This document shows positions 8,629-18,839 of a stretch of 64,000 nt of DNA, in pieces; the stretch's first letter is position 1; every line of letters starts with the position of its first letter. Below the pieces are notes generated by a model that saw nothing but the letters and a program-made list of their open reading frames with translations, made no database searches and had not been told where the DNA came from. A program made the translations under genes and the position numbers. Origin of the DNA: an uncultured Arachnia sp. (GTDB lineage: Bacteria; Actinomycetota; Actinomycetes; Propionibacteriales; Propionibacteriaceae); assembly GCA_947493995.1 (NCBI GenBank), contig CANLTJ010000007.1, positions 62,001 to 126,000 on the forward strand, given 5' to 3'.

Positions 8629-9447
8629 GTGCAGCGCAGTCGAAAGCGGACTCGAGTCGGGAGTGCTTCCGCCCGCCGTACCGTGGTCTGTCTCTCGGTC
8701 CTGGCCCTCACATCGTCGGGGTGTGGTGCTGTCCCCGCCGACTCTGGGCCGGACGGTGGTGATCGCTGGCGACCCACGGGCACGATGTCCTGGCACATCC
8801 AGTACGGCGACGACGTCAGTCCCCCCGATGTGGCCGTCCTCAACCTCGACGGCGCCGAGACCGACGTCTCCCTCATCAAGGAGATCCACGCCGCTGGCTC
8901 CCATGCGATCTGCTACATCAACGCGGGCGGAGCCGAGACCTTCCGCGACGACTTCGCCTCCTTCCCCGACGACGTCCGGGGGAATCCGCTGGATGATTGG
9001 CCCGGGGAGACCTGGTTGGACATCCGCGAACTGGACGTGCTCCTTCCCATCATGGCGGCACGCATGGCCGAGTGCGCGGACAAGGGCTTCGACGCCGTCG
9101 ACCCCGACAACCTCGACGGCTACACCGCCGACACCGGTTTCCCGCTGACCCGAAACGATGCCCTCGCCTACCAGCGCGAACTGATCGCCCTCGCGCATGA
9201 ACGAGGGCTCGCCGTCGGGCTCAAGAACGCCACGGAGTTGACTCGAGAGGTGGCGGACGACGTGGACTTCGCCGTCAACGAGCAGTGCCAGCAGTACAAC
9301 GAGTGCGACGCCTACGGACCGCTGATTGCACTGGACAAGCCGGTGTTCAATGTCGAGTACGAGGGCACCTGCGACGACCAACCCGACGGGGTGAGCACAG
9401 TGATCGCGGACATGTCTCTCGACAGCCCGACGACCAGCTGCCGCTGA
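8629..9447 (+). CDS. GH114-type glycosidase lipoprotein
   Basis: A 272-residue exported lipoprotein: basic start, hydrophobic stretch and lipobox SSGC (Cys near 32), then a compact glycoside hydrolase family 114 domain. Motifs seen are WHIQYG, AICYINAGGAE, DDWPGETWLDIRE, GFDAVDPDNLDGY and VGLKNATEL, typical of the endo-alpha-1,4-polygalactosaminidase-like (beta/alpha)8 fold; the aspartates of DAVDPDN are the likely catalytic centre. The GTG start has a weak ribosome site. A GalN-rich cell-wall or exopolysaccharide substrate is inferred from the family only. The gene is followed by one of the dispersed palindromes. Confidence 0.8.
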   Translation: MQRSRKRTRVGSASARRTVVCLSVLALTSSGCGAVPADSGPDGGDRWRPTGTMSWHIQYGDDVSPPDVAVLNLDGAETDVSLIKEIHAAGSHAICYINAGGAETFRDDFASFPDDVRGNPLDDWPGETWLDIRELDVLLPIMAARMAECADKGFDAVDPDNLDGYTADTGFPLTRNDALAYQRELIALAHERGLAVGLKNATELTREVADDVDFAVNEQCQQYNECDAYGPLIALDKPVFNVEYEGTCDDQPDGVSTVIADMSLDSPTTSCR

Positions 9448-9498
9448 GACTGTGTGTATCGAGCAAAAAGCGCAGCGGACTCCCCGTGAACAGGAGTA

Positions 9499-9538
9499 GT
9501 GGCCGTTTGTGGTTGGTCTGCCAACCACGAACGGCCAC
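9499..9538. repeat. Dispersed palindrome, copy A
   Basis: An 18-bp stem (GTGGCCGTTTGTGGTTGG) with a TCTG loop and its near-perfect complement, one G-T pair. It lies between the convergent GH114 and pntB genes and may terminate both. Related copies are at 26938-26991, 41397-41436 and 42421-42470. Confidence 0.85.
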
Positions 9539-9610
9539 AACCCTCTAGCCTGAATCCGTGAACGGGAACGAACCGACCGCACCGACCATGTGCCCGGCAC
9601 GTGATGCGAA

Positions 9611-11017
9611 TCAGCGCGCAGTCGCTTCCAGCTGCGGGAGCTCGGAGACGATCGCCTGCGCCGACGTCTTGGCATCGCCGAAGCACATAACGGTGTTCTC
9701 ATTGAAGAACAGCGGGTTCTGCACTCCCGCGTAGCCGACGCTCATCGAGCGTTTGAACACCACGACGGTCTCCGCCTCCCAGACGTGCAACACCGGCATG
9801 CCGGAGATGGGCGAACCCTCCTCCATGGCGGCGGGGTTGACCGTGTCGTTGGCGCCGATGACGAGCACGACGTCGGTGCTGGCGAAGTCGGCGTTGATGT
9901 CGTCCATCTCCTCGACGATGTCGTAGGGCACCTTGGCCTCGGCCAGCAGGACGTTCATGTGGCCCGGGAGACGGCCGGCGACCGGATGGATGGCGAACCG
10001 CACGTCGGTGCCCTTGGCCTGCAGAGATCGGGTGAGTTCCGCGACGAGGTGCTGCGCCTGCGCGACGGCCATGCCGTAGCCGGGCACGATGATGACCCGT
10101 TTCGCCTCATCCAGCAGACGTGCGACGTCGGCCGTCGATGCCTCACGGTGGTCGCCCTCCACTGCGGGACCCTGGGGGCCGGAATCGCCGAACCCGCCGA
10201 GGATGACCGAGATGAAGGATCGGTTCATGGCGCGGCACATGATGTAGCTGAGGATGGCGCCGGAGGCACCCACCAGGGCGCCGGTGACGGTCAGGATCGT
10301 GATGCCCAGCGTGAAGCCTGTGAAGGCGGCGGCCCAGCCGGAATAGGAGTTCAACATGGAGATCACCACGGGCATGTCGGCGCCCCCGATCGACGCCACG
10401 AGGTGGACGCCCAACGCCAGCGACACGAGCGTGGCAATCAGCAGAGGAATGATGGAGTCCGAGGAGATGAACCACCAGCCCAGAAGCCCCAGCGCGACGA
10501 GTGCCGCGAGGTTGAGCCAGTTCCTACCCGGCAGGATTAGAGGCGCCGAAGCCAGCTTTCCGTTGAGTTTGCCCCAGGCCACGACGGAGCCCGTGAAGGT
10601 GACTGCCCCGATGAACACGCCGAGATACACCTCCACCTGCTGGAAGCTGGAGGCCTCCGGACGTTGGAGGAAGGCGTTGTAGCCCACCAGGACGGCGGCG
10701 GCACCTACGAAGCTGTGGAGCAGCGCGATGAGTTCCGGCATGCCCGTCATCTCCACCTTGCGTGCCCGCCAGATGCCGACGACGGCGCCGATGGCCAGCG
10801 CCGCGTACAACAGCACGGCGGAGACCGGCTGCAGTTCCATGTTGGCATAGTCCGTGTAGGCGATGGCGAAGTTGGTGGCGACGACGGCCAGCACCATCCC
10901 GAGGACGCCGAAGGCGTTGCCCCGCTTGGCCGTCTCGTGCTTGCTGAGACCGGCCAGGGCGAGAATGAACATCAGTCCGGCGACGATGTAGGTGGCGTCG
11001 ATGAAGTTGCTCAACAT
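9611..11017 (-). CDS. pntB: NAD(P) transhydrogenase subunit beta
   Basis: Membrane subunit of the proton-translocating transhydrogenase that moves hydride between NADH and NADP+ at the cost of proton motive force. The 468 residues comprise about nine membrane segments (1-270) and a C-terminal NADP(H)-binding domain with [39 protein letters not shown] and [17 protein letters not shown]. It begins three bases after the pntA stop, so the two form one operon. The convergent palindrome lies beyond its 3' end. Confidence 0.95.
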   Translation of the reverse strand: MLSNFIDATYIVAGLMFILALAGLSKHETAKRGNAFGVLGMVLAVVATNFAIAYTDYANMELQPVSAVLLYAALAIGAVVGIWRARKVEMTGMPELIALLHSFVGAAAVLVGYNAFLQRPEASSFQQVEVYLGVFIGAVTFTGSVVAWGKLNGKLASAPLILPGRNWLNLAALVALGLLGWWFISSDSIIPLLIATLVSLALGVHLVASIGGADMPVVISMLNSYSGWAAAFTGFTLGITILTVTGALVGASGAILSYIMCRAMNRSFISVILGGFGDSGPQGPAVEGDHREASTADVARLLDEAKRVIIVPGYGMAVAQAQHLVAELTRSLQAKGTDVRFAIHPVAGRLPGHMNVLLAEAKVPYDIVEEMDDINADFASTDVVLVIGANDTVNPAAMEEGSPISGMPVLHVWEAETVVVFKRSMSVGYAGVQNPLFFNENTVMCFGDAKTSAQAIVSELPQLEATAR

Positions 11018-11020
11018 GGT

Positions 11021-12565
11021 TCAGCCCTTCCGGAACATGGTCAGCATGCGGTGGGTCACGGTGAACCCGCCGAAAATGTTGATGGCAGCCAGGGCGATGG
11101 CGACGAACGAGATGCCCTTCACCCACGGATTGGGATCAGCCAGTTGTGTCATGGCACCCACGATGATGATGCCGCTGATGGCATTGGTGACGCTCATCAG
11201 GGGGGTGTGGAGGGCGTAGGTGACGTTCCAGACCACGTAGTAGCCCACCACGCAGGCCAGGACGAAGATGCCGAACAGAGACACGAAAATGGGGGGTGCG
11301 ACGGTCAGCAGGGCGATGAGTCCCATGCCTGCCAGCCCCACCCAGACCACGTCCGACCACCATGGTCTCGGTTTCTTCGGCTCGGGTGGCGGTGCCGCGG
11401 GGACGGCTTCGACTGCCGGAGCGGGTGCCAGCGCCGCGGAGACCTCAATGGGCGGCGGGGGAAACGTGATCACACCGTCGCGCACGGTGGTCATGGTGCG
11501 CAGGATCTCGTCGTCGAAGTCGACGACGAGCTGGCCGTCGTTCCCGGGTGTCAAGAGCTTCAGCGCGTTGACGAGGTTGGTGCCGTAGAGCTGGGAGGAC
11601 TGTCCGGGGAGGCGGCTGGCCAGGTCCGTCCACCCGATGATGGTGACGCCGTTCTCGGTGACCCAGCTCTCGCCGGGCCTCGTCAGTTCGCAGTTGCCGC
11701 CTCCCTGCGCTGCCAGGTCCACGATGACGGATCCGTTGCGCATGGAGGCCACCATGTCGGCCGTGATCAGCTTGGGTGACGGCCTGCCGGGGATGGCTGC
11801 GGTGGTGATGATGATGTCCACCTCTGCGGCCTGTTCGGCATACAGCTCCCGTGCCCGGGCGGCGTAGTCAGCTCCCACCTCCTTTGCGTACCCGTCGGAG
11901 CTGATGCCCTGGTCCTCGGAGCGGACGTGGAGGAAGCTTGCCCCCATGGACTCCACCTGTTCGGCGGTCTCCGGGCGCACGTCGGTGGCGCGGACGACGG
12001 CACCGAGTGAGTTGGCGGCGCCGATCGCGGCGAGTCCGGCGACTCCGGTCCCGGCCACGAGCACCGTGGCGGGCGGAACGTTGCCGGCCGCCGTGACCTG
12101 TCCGGTGAAGAAGCGGCCGAAAGCGTGCGCTGCCTCCACCACGGCGCGGTAGCCGGAGATGTTGGCCATCGCACTCAGCGCGTCCAGTGCCTGGGCCCGG
12201 CTGGTGCGGGGCACCATGTCCATGCTGAGCGCGGTGACGCCCTGGGCTGCCAGCTTCTCGGTCAATTCCGCGTCCTGGCGAGGCGCCAGGAAGCTGATGA
12301 TTGTGGCACCGACCCGGAGCGCGGCTATCTGGCCGTCCGTAGGTGGATTCACCGCAAGAACGATGTCACTGTGCCACGCATCGTTGACATCCCCCACCCT
12401 GGCGCCCGCCTCGGCATAGGCGTCGTCGTCGAGCGCGGCTCGAGAGCCCGCCCCCTCCTGAACCACGACGTCGTAGCCCAGGCCGATCAATTGACGGACG
12501 GTTGTGGGGGTGGCGGCCACACGGTTCTCACCGGGCGCCACCTCAAGCGGAATACCGATCTGCAT
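11021..12565 (-). CDS. pntA: NAD(P) transhydrogenase subunit alpha (fused PntAA-PntAB)
   Basis: NAD(H)-binding subunit of the transhydrogenase, 514 residues. Residues 1 to about 375 are the alanine-dehydrogenase-like domain ([18 protein letters not shown] at the start, [22 protein letters not shown] for NAD, the [15 protein letters not shown] loop). After a Pro/Ala-rich linker come four membrane helices, so the domain I and domain II parts are one chain as in E. coli rather than split as in many actinobacteria. ATG 12565 was chosen because it begins the conserved MQIGIP; a longer frame upstream is not conserved. Confidence 0.95.
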   Translation of the reverse strand: MQIGIPLEVAPGENRVAATPTTVRQLIGLGYDVVVQEGAGSRAALDDDAYAEAGARVGDVNDAWHSDIVLAVNPPTDGQIAALRVGATIISFLAPRQDAELTEKLAAQGVTALSMDMVPRTSRAQALDALSAMANISGYRAVVEAAHAFGRFFTGQVTAAGNVPPATVLVAGTGVAGLAAIGAANSLGAVVRATDVRPETAEQVESMGASFLHVRSEDQGISSDGYAKEVGADYAARARELYAEQAAEVDIIITTAAIPGRPSPKLITADMVASMRNGSVIVDLAAQGGGNCELTRPGESWVTENGVTIIGWTDLASRLPGQSSQLYGTNLVNALKLLTPGNDGQLVVDFDDEILRTMTTVRDGVITFPPPPIEVSAALAPAPAVEAVPAAPPPEPKKPRPWWSDVVWVGLAGMGLIALLTVAPPIFVSLFGIFVLACVVGYYVVWNVTYALHTPLMSVTNAISGIIIVGAMTQLADPNPWVKGISFVAIALAAINIFGGFTVTHRMLTMFRKG

Positions 12566-12735
12566 GAGAATGACCGTAACGGGTCTGACCGACAAACCGG
12601 GAGTCGGGGTGCGCACTGGACAGCGCAGACCGCCGAAGCGGCGCTGATCCTGCATCAGCCGTTGCCCTGGCCGACGGGTGAGGACCTTCGCGTCCGCGTC
12701 GCCTCGATACGCCGGCCCATGGACCCCGGTCCTTG

Positions 12736-14397
12736 TCAGTCGGCCAACTCACGAGCCATGGCACTGCCGGCGGTGCGGCCGGAGAAGATGCACCCGCCGA
12801 GGAAGGTGCCTTCGAGCGCCCGGTAGCCGTGCATGCCACCACCGCCGAAGCCAGCCGCCTCGCCCGCGGCGTAAAGTCCTCGGACGGGCCCGCCGTCGGG
12901 GCTGAGCACGCGGGCACTGAGATCGGTCTCGAAGCCACCGAGCGTTTTCCGGGAGAGGATGTGCAGTTTGACGCCGACGAGCGGCCCTCGCTTCGGGTCG
13001 GTCAACTTGTGCGGCGGGTAAGCACGCTTACTGATCCTGTCACCGCGGTAGCGTCCGGCCACCTCCATCGCCGCGAGCTGGGCGTCCTTGGAGTAAGGGT
13101 TGTCGAGCTGGCCGTCGCGAGCGTCCACCTGCTGGCGCACCGTGACCGGGTCGAGCGCGGGCTCGCCGGGCTCGAGAAGCTCGTTCATCTTTTCCACGAG
13201 CTCCTCGATGGTGTCGGCCAGGACGAAGTCGGCGCCCTTGTCGAGGAAGGCCTGGACCGACGGCGGCACCGCGGTGACCGGTCGTCGGGCGACATCCTTC
13301 AGGCTCCTGTTCGTGATGTCGAGGTTCTGCTCGGATCCGGAGAGGGTGAACTCCTTGCCAGCGATGGTCCTGTTCGTGATGAACCACGAGTGGTCGTAGC
13401 CGCTGCGGCGCAGGTGCGCGAGAGTGCCCAGGGTGTCGTACCCAGGGAAGAGCGGGGCCGGGAGACGATGACCGTGGGCGTCGAACCACAGGGAGCTGGG
13501 GCCGGAAAGGATGCGGATCGCGTGGCCGGGCCAGATCGGGTCCCAGTTACGGACGCCCTCCACGTAGTGCCACATGCGGTCTCGGTTGATAAGGCGTCCC
13601 CCGGCCCGCTCGGTGATCGCAATCATCCGGCCGTCGACGTATGCCGGGACACCCGTCAACATCTTCCGCGGTGATGTTCCGAGTCGCTCCGGCCAGTTGG
13701 CGCGGACGAGATCGTGGTTGCCGCCTATGCCTCCGCTCGCGACGAGGACGGCGGCTGCGCTCAGCTCGAAGTCACCGGTCACCTCGCGAGACGATGCCTC
13801 GCCGCGCGAGCTGGCGTCGGGAGCGAGGAGGGCGCCGCGCACCCCGGTGACGGCGCCGTCGGTGACGACGAGTTCGTCCACGCGGTGGCGGTGGGCGAAC
13901 GTCACGAGCCCCCGGTCGCGTGCCTGCTGAACCCTGCGGACGAATGGTGCGGCTACGCCGGGCCCGGTACCCCACGTGACGTGGAAGCGAGGGACGGAGT
14001 TGCCGTGCCCGTCGGCTGTGCCGTCGCCGCGTTCGGCCCATCCGACGATGGGGAACCAACGCATGCCTTGCGCGTGCAGCCATGCGCGCTGCTCATCTGA
14101 AGCGAAGTCGACATATGCCTTTGCCCATTCCGCTGGCCAGTAGTCCTCGGCGCGGTCGAAGCCTGCGGTGCCCATCCAGTCGCGGAGTGCCAACTCGGTA
14201 CTGTCCCTGATGCCCAAACGTCGCTGTTCCGGGCTGTTGACGAAGAACAGCCCACCAAAGGACCAGTGGGCCTGCCCGCCCAGATTGTCCGCCGACTCCT
14301 GGTCCACGAGGATCACTCGGTGCCCGGCATCGGCAAGCTCTGCTGTAGCGACGAGGCCGGCGAGGCCATGCCCGACGACGATGACGGCAGCATCCAT
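12736..14397 (-). CDS. FAD-binding dehydrogenase (ketosteroid dehydrogenase-like)
   Basis: A 553-residue flavoprotein of the fumarate reductase/3-ketosteroid-dehydrogenase superfamily. The N-terminal Rossmann motif [21 protein letters not shown] and the acidic VDQES bind FAD; GGIGGN near 223 and the C-terminal [29 protein letters not shown] are typical of the PRK12834 group of putative FAD-binding dehydrogenases. The substrate is unknown. It lies 170 bp downstream of pntA on the same strand but needs no link to it. The start at ATG 14397 directly begins the Rossmann strand. Confidence 0.85.
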   Translation of the reverse strand: MDAAVIVVGHGLAGLVATAELADAGHRVILVDQESADNLGGQAHWSFGGLFFVNSPEQRRLGIRDSTELALRDWMGTAGFDRAEDYWPAEWAKAYVDFASDEQRAWLHAQGMRWFPIVGWAERGDGTADGHGNSVPRFHVTWGTGPGVAAPFVRRVQQARDRGLVTFAHRHRVDELVVTDGAVTGVRGALLAPDASSRGEASSREVTGDFELSAAAVLVASGGIGGNHDLVRANWPERLGTSPRKMLTGVPAYVDGRMIAITERAGGRLINRDRMWHYVEGVRNWDPIWPGHAIRILSGPSSLWFDAHGHRLPAPLFPGYDTLGTLAHLRRSGYDHSWFITNRTIAGKEFTLSGSEQNLDITNRSLKDVARRPVTAVPPSVQAFLDKGADFVLADTIEELVEKMNELLEPGEPALDPVTVRQQVDARDGQLDNPYSKDAQLAAMEVAGRYRGDRISKRAYPPHKLTDPKRGPLVGVKLHILSRKTLGGFETDLSARVLSPDGGPVRGLYAAGEAAGFGGGGMHGYRALEGTFLGGCIFSGRTAGSAMARELAD

Positions 14398-14484
14398 GTC
14401 CTCAGACTACTGGCGTGAGGGCCTCCGGAAAGGACAATTACAGCGCGTGACAGCGGTATCACAGTGGAATCATCCCGAGTGTGA

Positions 14485-14779
14485 CCCATCGAGCTGCGCA
14501 CCCGCAACGAACAAGAGCTCGCTTTCTACCGTGCCGCCCTCGACTACCTCTTCACCGAGGACTGGCACCCCCTGGACGTCGGTCTGCTCCTTCATCTGCG
14601 TCCGTGAGCACGTCTTGAAGCACGGTGCGCCCGTCTTTGCGATCTACGAGGTCAGAGCCGCGCCACCCGGAATCAGCGATCCCACCATCCGACTCGTCCT
14701 CAATGAACTGAAGAACGAAGGCCTCCTCGAACCGCAAGGCACAGGACGCTCGGCCGTGTGCCTACGTGTGACCACGTAG
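14485..14779 (+). pseudogene. Frameshifted remnant with winged-helix C-terminus
   Basis: Two frames together read like one protein: 14485-14607 encodes IELRTRNEQELAFYRAALDY... and stops, and the next frame continues with EHVLKHGAPVFAIYEV... and GISDPTIRLVLNELKNEGLLEPQGTG to the stop at 14779. The second part looks like a winged helix-turn-helix end. There is no usable start codon and the join needs a one-base shift, so this is read as the decayed 3' end of a larger gene whose N-terminal part is lost. The parent family was not recognised. Confidence 0.4.
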
Positions 14780-14897
14780 GCCCCTCCGCGCACGCCTTGC
14801 GGCAGAAGCGGAGGCTCGGGGACAGAACAGCCCATCGGCATAACGGCTTTGGGATGGCGGCACGGGCGTCACCGTCACCGAGGGGTCCCCCTGCTAT

Positions 14898-14918
14898 CTA
14901 CACAGTTTTCTGTACGGC
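14898..14918. promoter_or_regulatory. Possible antitoxin operator
   Basis: ACAG-TTTT-CTGT lies at 14903-14914, a few bases before the antitoxin ATG at 14926, and could be an autoregulatory site of the Phd-type protein. It is a short palindrome, so chance occurrence is possible. Confidence 0.3.
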
Positions 14919-14925
14919 CCTCGTT

Positions 14926-15261
14926 ATGGCTATCTTCGCTGACCCGCGTCACGAGCGGACTGTGTCCGTTACCGAAGCCTCCCGTCGTGGTGTTGCGGGC
15001 TTTGTCAAGCATGCGGAACGTGGTGAGGACGTTCTCGTCGAGCGTCACGGACGGGCGGTCGCTGCCGTGATCTCCGTGGAACAGTTCGACGAGCTGCAAC
15101 GCGTCCGTGCAAACTTGATCGCCGCTTCTCTCGTGTTGGCGCGCGAACTCTCTGACACTGGCAGCCGCACCGATCTGGACGACGCTATCGCGGCGTTCGG
15201 GTTCGACCGGACCGAACTTGAGGCTGAGCTCGACGCTGACCTGGCCGTCGGCCGCGAGTGA
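14926..15261 (+). CDS. Phd/YefM-family antitoxin (orphan)
   Basis: A 111-residue protein with the Phd/YefM N-terminal DNA-binding fold: SVTEASRRGVAGFVKHAERGEDVLVERHGRAVAAVISVEQF is the standard beta-alpha-alpha-beta signature (about 10-55). The acidic C-terminus would bind and neutralise a toxin. ATG 14926 is favoured; the upstream frame is not family-like. No toxin gene follows: the GTG overlapping its stop reads VTPLPR and stops after a few codons, so a partner toxin may have been lost. Next to the frameshifted remnant, this looks like a decaying accessory patch. Confidence 0.75.
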   Translation: MAIFADPRHERTVSVTEASRRGVAGFVKHAERGEDVLVERHGRAVAAVISVEQFDELQRVRANLIAASLVLARELSDTGSRTDLDDAIAAFGFDRTELEAELDADLAVGRE

Positions 15262-15461
15262 CTCCACTTCCACGCACCGATCCCCGGGGGCGGTGACGGG
15301 TGGTTGAGGAGAAGCATCCGGAAGTTCCGGGCTGTCTCGTGCGACCTCGAGGAAGCCGAGATGGCATGGAGGGACCATATCTCCGGCGACGGTTCGGGAA
15401 CGTAGCTGGCCACTCCGATCCGGATTCCCTTCCGCTACTGGTGGGATCTCGACGGCGGACC

Positions 15462-16985
15462 TCAGCTTTGTCCGGCCAACTCCGTGTCCTCTTCGGGCGT
15501 GGCGATCGCGCGGAACTCACCGCTGGGCTTGGTGAGCAGGCTGACGGCCACGACGGCGATGGTCGAGCACAGGAAACCGGGGATGATCTCATAGACCCCC
15601 TCACCACCAAGGAAGCTCTCATTCCACCCCGCCCAGATCCAGCCTATGACCACGGCAGCTCCGGTCACCAAACCGGCCACCGCACCGGTCCCGGTCATCC
15701 GCGACCAGGTCAGCGCGAGCAGGATCAGCGGGCCGAAGGCCGCGCCGAAGCCCGCCCAGGCGTTTGCCACGAGGCCGAGCACCTGCGAGTCGGGATCCCA
15801 CGCGAGGAAGGCCGCGACCACCCCGACGAGCAGGACGCTCAACCGACTGACCAGCACCGTCTCCTTGTCACCGGCCTCACGGCGCAGGAACAAGCGGTAG
15901 AAGTCCTCGGTCAGCGAGGAGGACGCAACCAGCAGCTGGCTGGAGACAGTGCTCATGATCGCCGCGAGCAACGCGGCAAAGAGGAAGCCGGTGATGAGCG
16001 GGTGGAAGAGCAGCTCCGCCAGCACAATGAAGATGGTTTCCGGGTCCTGGATGTCGAGGTTGTTGCGCACGGCATAGGCCCGCCCGAAGATCCCGAGGCT
16101 GATGGCGCCGAGCAGCGAAATCCCCATCCATGTCATCCCGATGTTGCGGGCGGTTGAGACCGATTTGACGCTGCGCACCGCCATGAAGCGCACGATGATG
16201 TGCGGCTGCCCGAAATAGCCCAGGCCCCAGGCGATCGCCGACAGGAAGCCGATGATGCTCAGCCCCTCGAACATCGACAAGAAGCTGGCGTCGATGCCGC
16301 GCAGCCGTTCGGCGGCCACACCGATGCCGTCGCCCTGACCGGTCGTGAGCACCAGGACGGGCATCAGGACCAGGGCGATCATCATGATGCAGCCCTGTAC
16401 GAAATCTGTCAGGCTGACTGCGAGGAAGCCACCGATGACGGTGTAGGTCATCACAATGCCCAGGGTGAGCAACACCCCGATGGAGTAGTCGCTGGCCCAT
16501 CCGACGTCAATCAGCCCGCCGAACGCGGTAGTGAAGAGCTTGCCGCCCCCGACCAGTCCGGAGGCTGTGTAAACGGCGAAGAAGACCACGATGACCAGCC
16601 CTGAGATCGTCCGCAGCGGTAGGGCTGTGCTCGGAAAGCGTGCGGCCAGGAAGGCTGGAACGGTCAACGAGTTGTCGTAGCGCTCGGTCTGCTCGCGCAG
16701 CCGCGGCGCGACGATGATCCAGTTGAGAAGGGCGCCGACGAACAGGCCGATACCGATCCATGCCTCAACCAGCCCGGCTGCATACAGGGCGCCCGGCAAC
16801 CCCAGGAGCAGCCAGCCGCTCATGTCGGAGGCGCCAGCAGACAGCGCCGCCACCGCAGGCGGCAGTTGCCGTCCGCCAAGGACATACTGCTCCGCGGTCC
16901 CCGTGGACTTGCGGTAGGCGTAGAAGCCGATGGCGAGCATCAGCACGAAGTACGCGGTCAGACTGATCCAGACCCCAGTGTCCAT
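15462..16985 (-). CDS. putP: Sodium/proline symporter PutP
   Basis: Sodium-coupled proline importer of the SSS family, 507 residues with about 13 membrane helices. Diagnostic segments are AYRKSTGTAEQYVLGGRQLP (about 22-41), SAGASDMSGWLLLGLPGALY (about 48-67), the GLGYFGQPHIIVRFMA motif near 240, and the TVSSQLLVASSSLTEDFYR region. ATG 16985 has a strong AGGAG five bases upstream; the frame continues further but is not family-like. Downstream (minus direction) lies the orphan antitoxin region. Specificity for proline rather than another solute is inferred from similarity. Confidence 0.9.
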   Translation of the reverse strand: MDTGVWISLTAYFVLMLAIGFYAYRKSTGTAEQYVLGGRQLPPAVAALSAGASDMSGWLLLGLPGALYAAGLVEAWIGIGLFVGALLNWIIVAPRLREQTERYDNSLTVPAFLAARFPSTALPLRTISGLVIVVFFAVYTASGLVGGGKLFTTAFGGLIDVGWASDYSIGVLLTLGIVMTYTVIGGFLAVSLTDFVQGCIMMIALVLMPVLVLTTGQGDGIGVAAERLRGIDASFLSMFEGLSIIGFLSAIAWGLGYFGQPHIIVRFMAVRSVKSVSTARNIGMTWMGISLLGAISLGIFGRAYAVRNNLDIQDPETIFIVLAELLFHPLITGFLFAALLAAIMSTVSSQLLVASSSLTEDFYRLFLRREAGDKETVLVSRLSVLLVGVVAAFLAWDPDSQVLGLVANAWAGFGAAFGPLILLALTWSRMTGTGAVAGLVTGAAVVIGWIWAGWNESFLGGEGVYEIIPGFLCSTIAVVAVSLLTKPSGEFRAIATPEEDTELAGQS

Positions 16986-17237
16986 GATTCTCCTCTGTTC
17001 TCGCGTGAGTGGGATGGGTTCAATGTGCCACACGACCACGTCCTGCGGCGGGCATCGGCCAGATTCGGCCCAGGGCCACGTAGCCCAATTGGAGTGCAAG
17101 TCCTCTGCTCTGGGTGGGTGGCAGACCTGTGGATCAGTAGCAGGTCTACGCCGATTGGCAGTCGCGGATGTCTTGGTCGCCACGCTGACTCGGTGCGTCA
17201 CCATCGACGTTGGAAGATCGTGGTGACCTCGCTTGCC
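16986..17237. other. putP upstream region
   Basis: A 252-bp gap between putP and menD. It holds one inverted repeat, AGACCTG at 17123-17129 and CAGGTCT at 17141-17147, which could be a regulator site for putP. No gene or RNA was recognised. Confidence 0.3.
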
Positions 17238-18839
17238 TCAGCGCCCGGTTTCGCTCAGTGCTGCTTCGGCTGCTCGTCGGCCGTGTCGGGAGATAAGCGC
17301 CACAACGAGTTGCCTCCCGCGAACAGGACCGGCGAGGGCGTTGCTCAGGGCAGCATGGTCGGTGACAGTCGTCGTCTCCCAGCCGAGTGCGGCCGCCACC
17401 GCGGCCAAGTCCGTGCCCTGCGGTGTGCCGAAGACTCGTTCAAAGGCCTCCTCGTACTCCGGGGCGCCCTGTTCGAGGGTGGAGAAAATGGCGCCGCCAT
17501 CGTCATGGACCACGACGGCGCGGATGTCGCAGCCCGGCTCCAGCGGCGGCGCGACGAGGGCACCCATGTCGTGTTGGAGCGTAAGGTCTCCGATCAGCAC
17601 GGTCGTCGGTTCCCCGGTGGCCAGTGCCACTCCAGTCGCCGTGCTGAGGGTGCCGTCGATGCCGGAGAGACCGCGGTTTGCCCAGACGCGCGCCGGGCGC
17701 TGATCGATGGGAGCGAGGTCGGCATCGCGGATGCTCTGGCTCGAGCCGAAGAAGAGCTGCTCCCCCGGGCCCACGGCCGCCACCACGGCCTCGGCGACGG
17801 CGTGGCCGTCCCACCCGACCGACGCCTCGCGCTCCGCGGCCACCTTCCGGTCAGCGACCTGCCAGCGCTCCAGCCAGCCCGGATCGCCCTCGGGAATCAA
17901 CACCCTGTCGACCACCGCGGCCGCACGGTGTCCGACATCGTTCCAGTCCGCGCGGTCCGTCACCACGATGAGCTCCACATCACGTCGTGACAGCAGCGCA
18001 GTGACCGGCCGGGACAGCGTCGGATGCCCAAAACGGATCACCCGTCGAATCCCAGCGCCCAAGTCAGTATCGAGGAGCAACCGGTAGTGCGCGATGGCGT
18101 TGTCCCCGGTCCGAGCATTGCTGCTCGGCTCGGCGAAGAGGGGCAGACCGCTGAGTTCCGCCAGTGCCCGCGCCTCCATCCCGGCGGTGCGGGACGCGTC
18201 GCCGACAAGCACCACCGTGCGCTCCGCATCCGTGACCTCATGCACCGTCACGCCGTCGCTGGCGCTCACGTCCGCCAGGCGCACGTCGACCTCCGGGACA
18301 GGTCCCACCAACGGCGCGCTGAACTCCGCGTTGATGTGCACGGGTCCCGGCCTGCGTGACCGTCGCCCGGACGCCACCACGTGGGACCGTTGTACCGCCG
18401 CGCCCCAGGCAGCGATGTTGTCAGTGAGCGACGACAGCCGCACGGAGGCGAGCACCGACGGACCGAAGGCTCCCACCTGTTCGCCCGTCTGGTTGGCCCC
18501 GGTGCCGATCAGCTCCGCCGGCCGGTCGGCCGTGATCAACAGCAGGCCCACCCCGGCAGCCTTCGCCTCCATGACTGCGGGGGCGAGGTTCCCCACGGCG
18601 GAACCGGAGGTGGTGACCACCGCCACCACGCGCTCCGACCCCCTGGCCAGACCCACCGCCGTGAAACAGGCGACTCGCTCGTCGATGCGAACGTGCAGGC
18701 GGATGCGGCCGCTCGAGTCCGCCTCATGGAGGGCCAGCGACAGGGCTGCGTTGCGCGACCCCGGCGACAGCACCACATCGGTTACGCCACAAGTGGCAAG
18801 GGCGGAGACGATCGTGGCTCCCAACAACGGCGAGTTCAC
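17238..18839 (-). CDS. menD: SEPHCHC synthase MenD
   Basis: Thiamine-diphosphate enzyme joining isochorismate with 2-oxoglutarate to give SEPHCHC. The 533-residue protein shows the PYR-domain start DVVLSPGSRNAALSLAL, the conserved VRIDERVACFTAVGLARGS (with the catalytic glutamate), VTTSGSAVGNLAPAVMEA and a C-terminal GDLTLQHDMGAL for ThDP/Mg2+. The GTG at 18839 has AAGGAG seven bases upstream and overlaps the menC stop in a GTGA, so it is the last cistron of menE-menA-menC-menD. Confidence 0.95.
   Translation of the reverse strand: MNSPLLGATIVSALATCGVTDVVLSPGSRNAALSLALHEADSSGRIRLHVRIDERVACFTAVGLARGSERVVAVVTTSGSAVGNLAPAVMEAKAAGVGLLLITADRPAELIGTGANQTGEQVGAFGPSVLASVRLSSLTDNIAAWGAAVQRSHVVASGRRSRRPGPVHINAEFSAPLVGPVPEVDVRLADVSASDGVTVHEVTDAERTVVLVGDASRTAGMEARALAELSGLPLFAEPSSNARTGDNAIAHYRLLLDTDLGAGIRRVIRFGHPTLSRPVTALLSRRDVELIVVTDRADWNDVGHRAAAVVDRVLIPEGDPGWLERWQVADRKVAAEREASVGWDGHAVAEAVVAAVGPGEQLFFGSSQSIRDADLAPIDQRPARVWANRGLSGIDGTLSTATGVALATGEPTTVLIGDLTLQHDMGALVAPPLEPGCDIRAVVVHDDGGAIFSTLEQGAPEYEEAFERVFGTPQGTDLAAVAAALGWETTTVTDHAALSNALAGPVRGRQLVVALISRHGRRAAEAALSETGR

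Noticed and set aside
15300..16157. Toxin or other gene downstream of the antitoxin
   Set aside because: The frame is antisense to putP and no toxin motif is seen; only a few codons after the antitoxin stop resemble a start.
17100..17160. tRNA near putP
   Set aside because: No cloverleaf can be formed; only a 7-bp inverted repeat is present.
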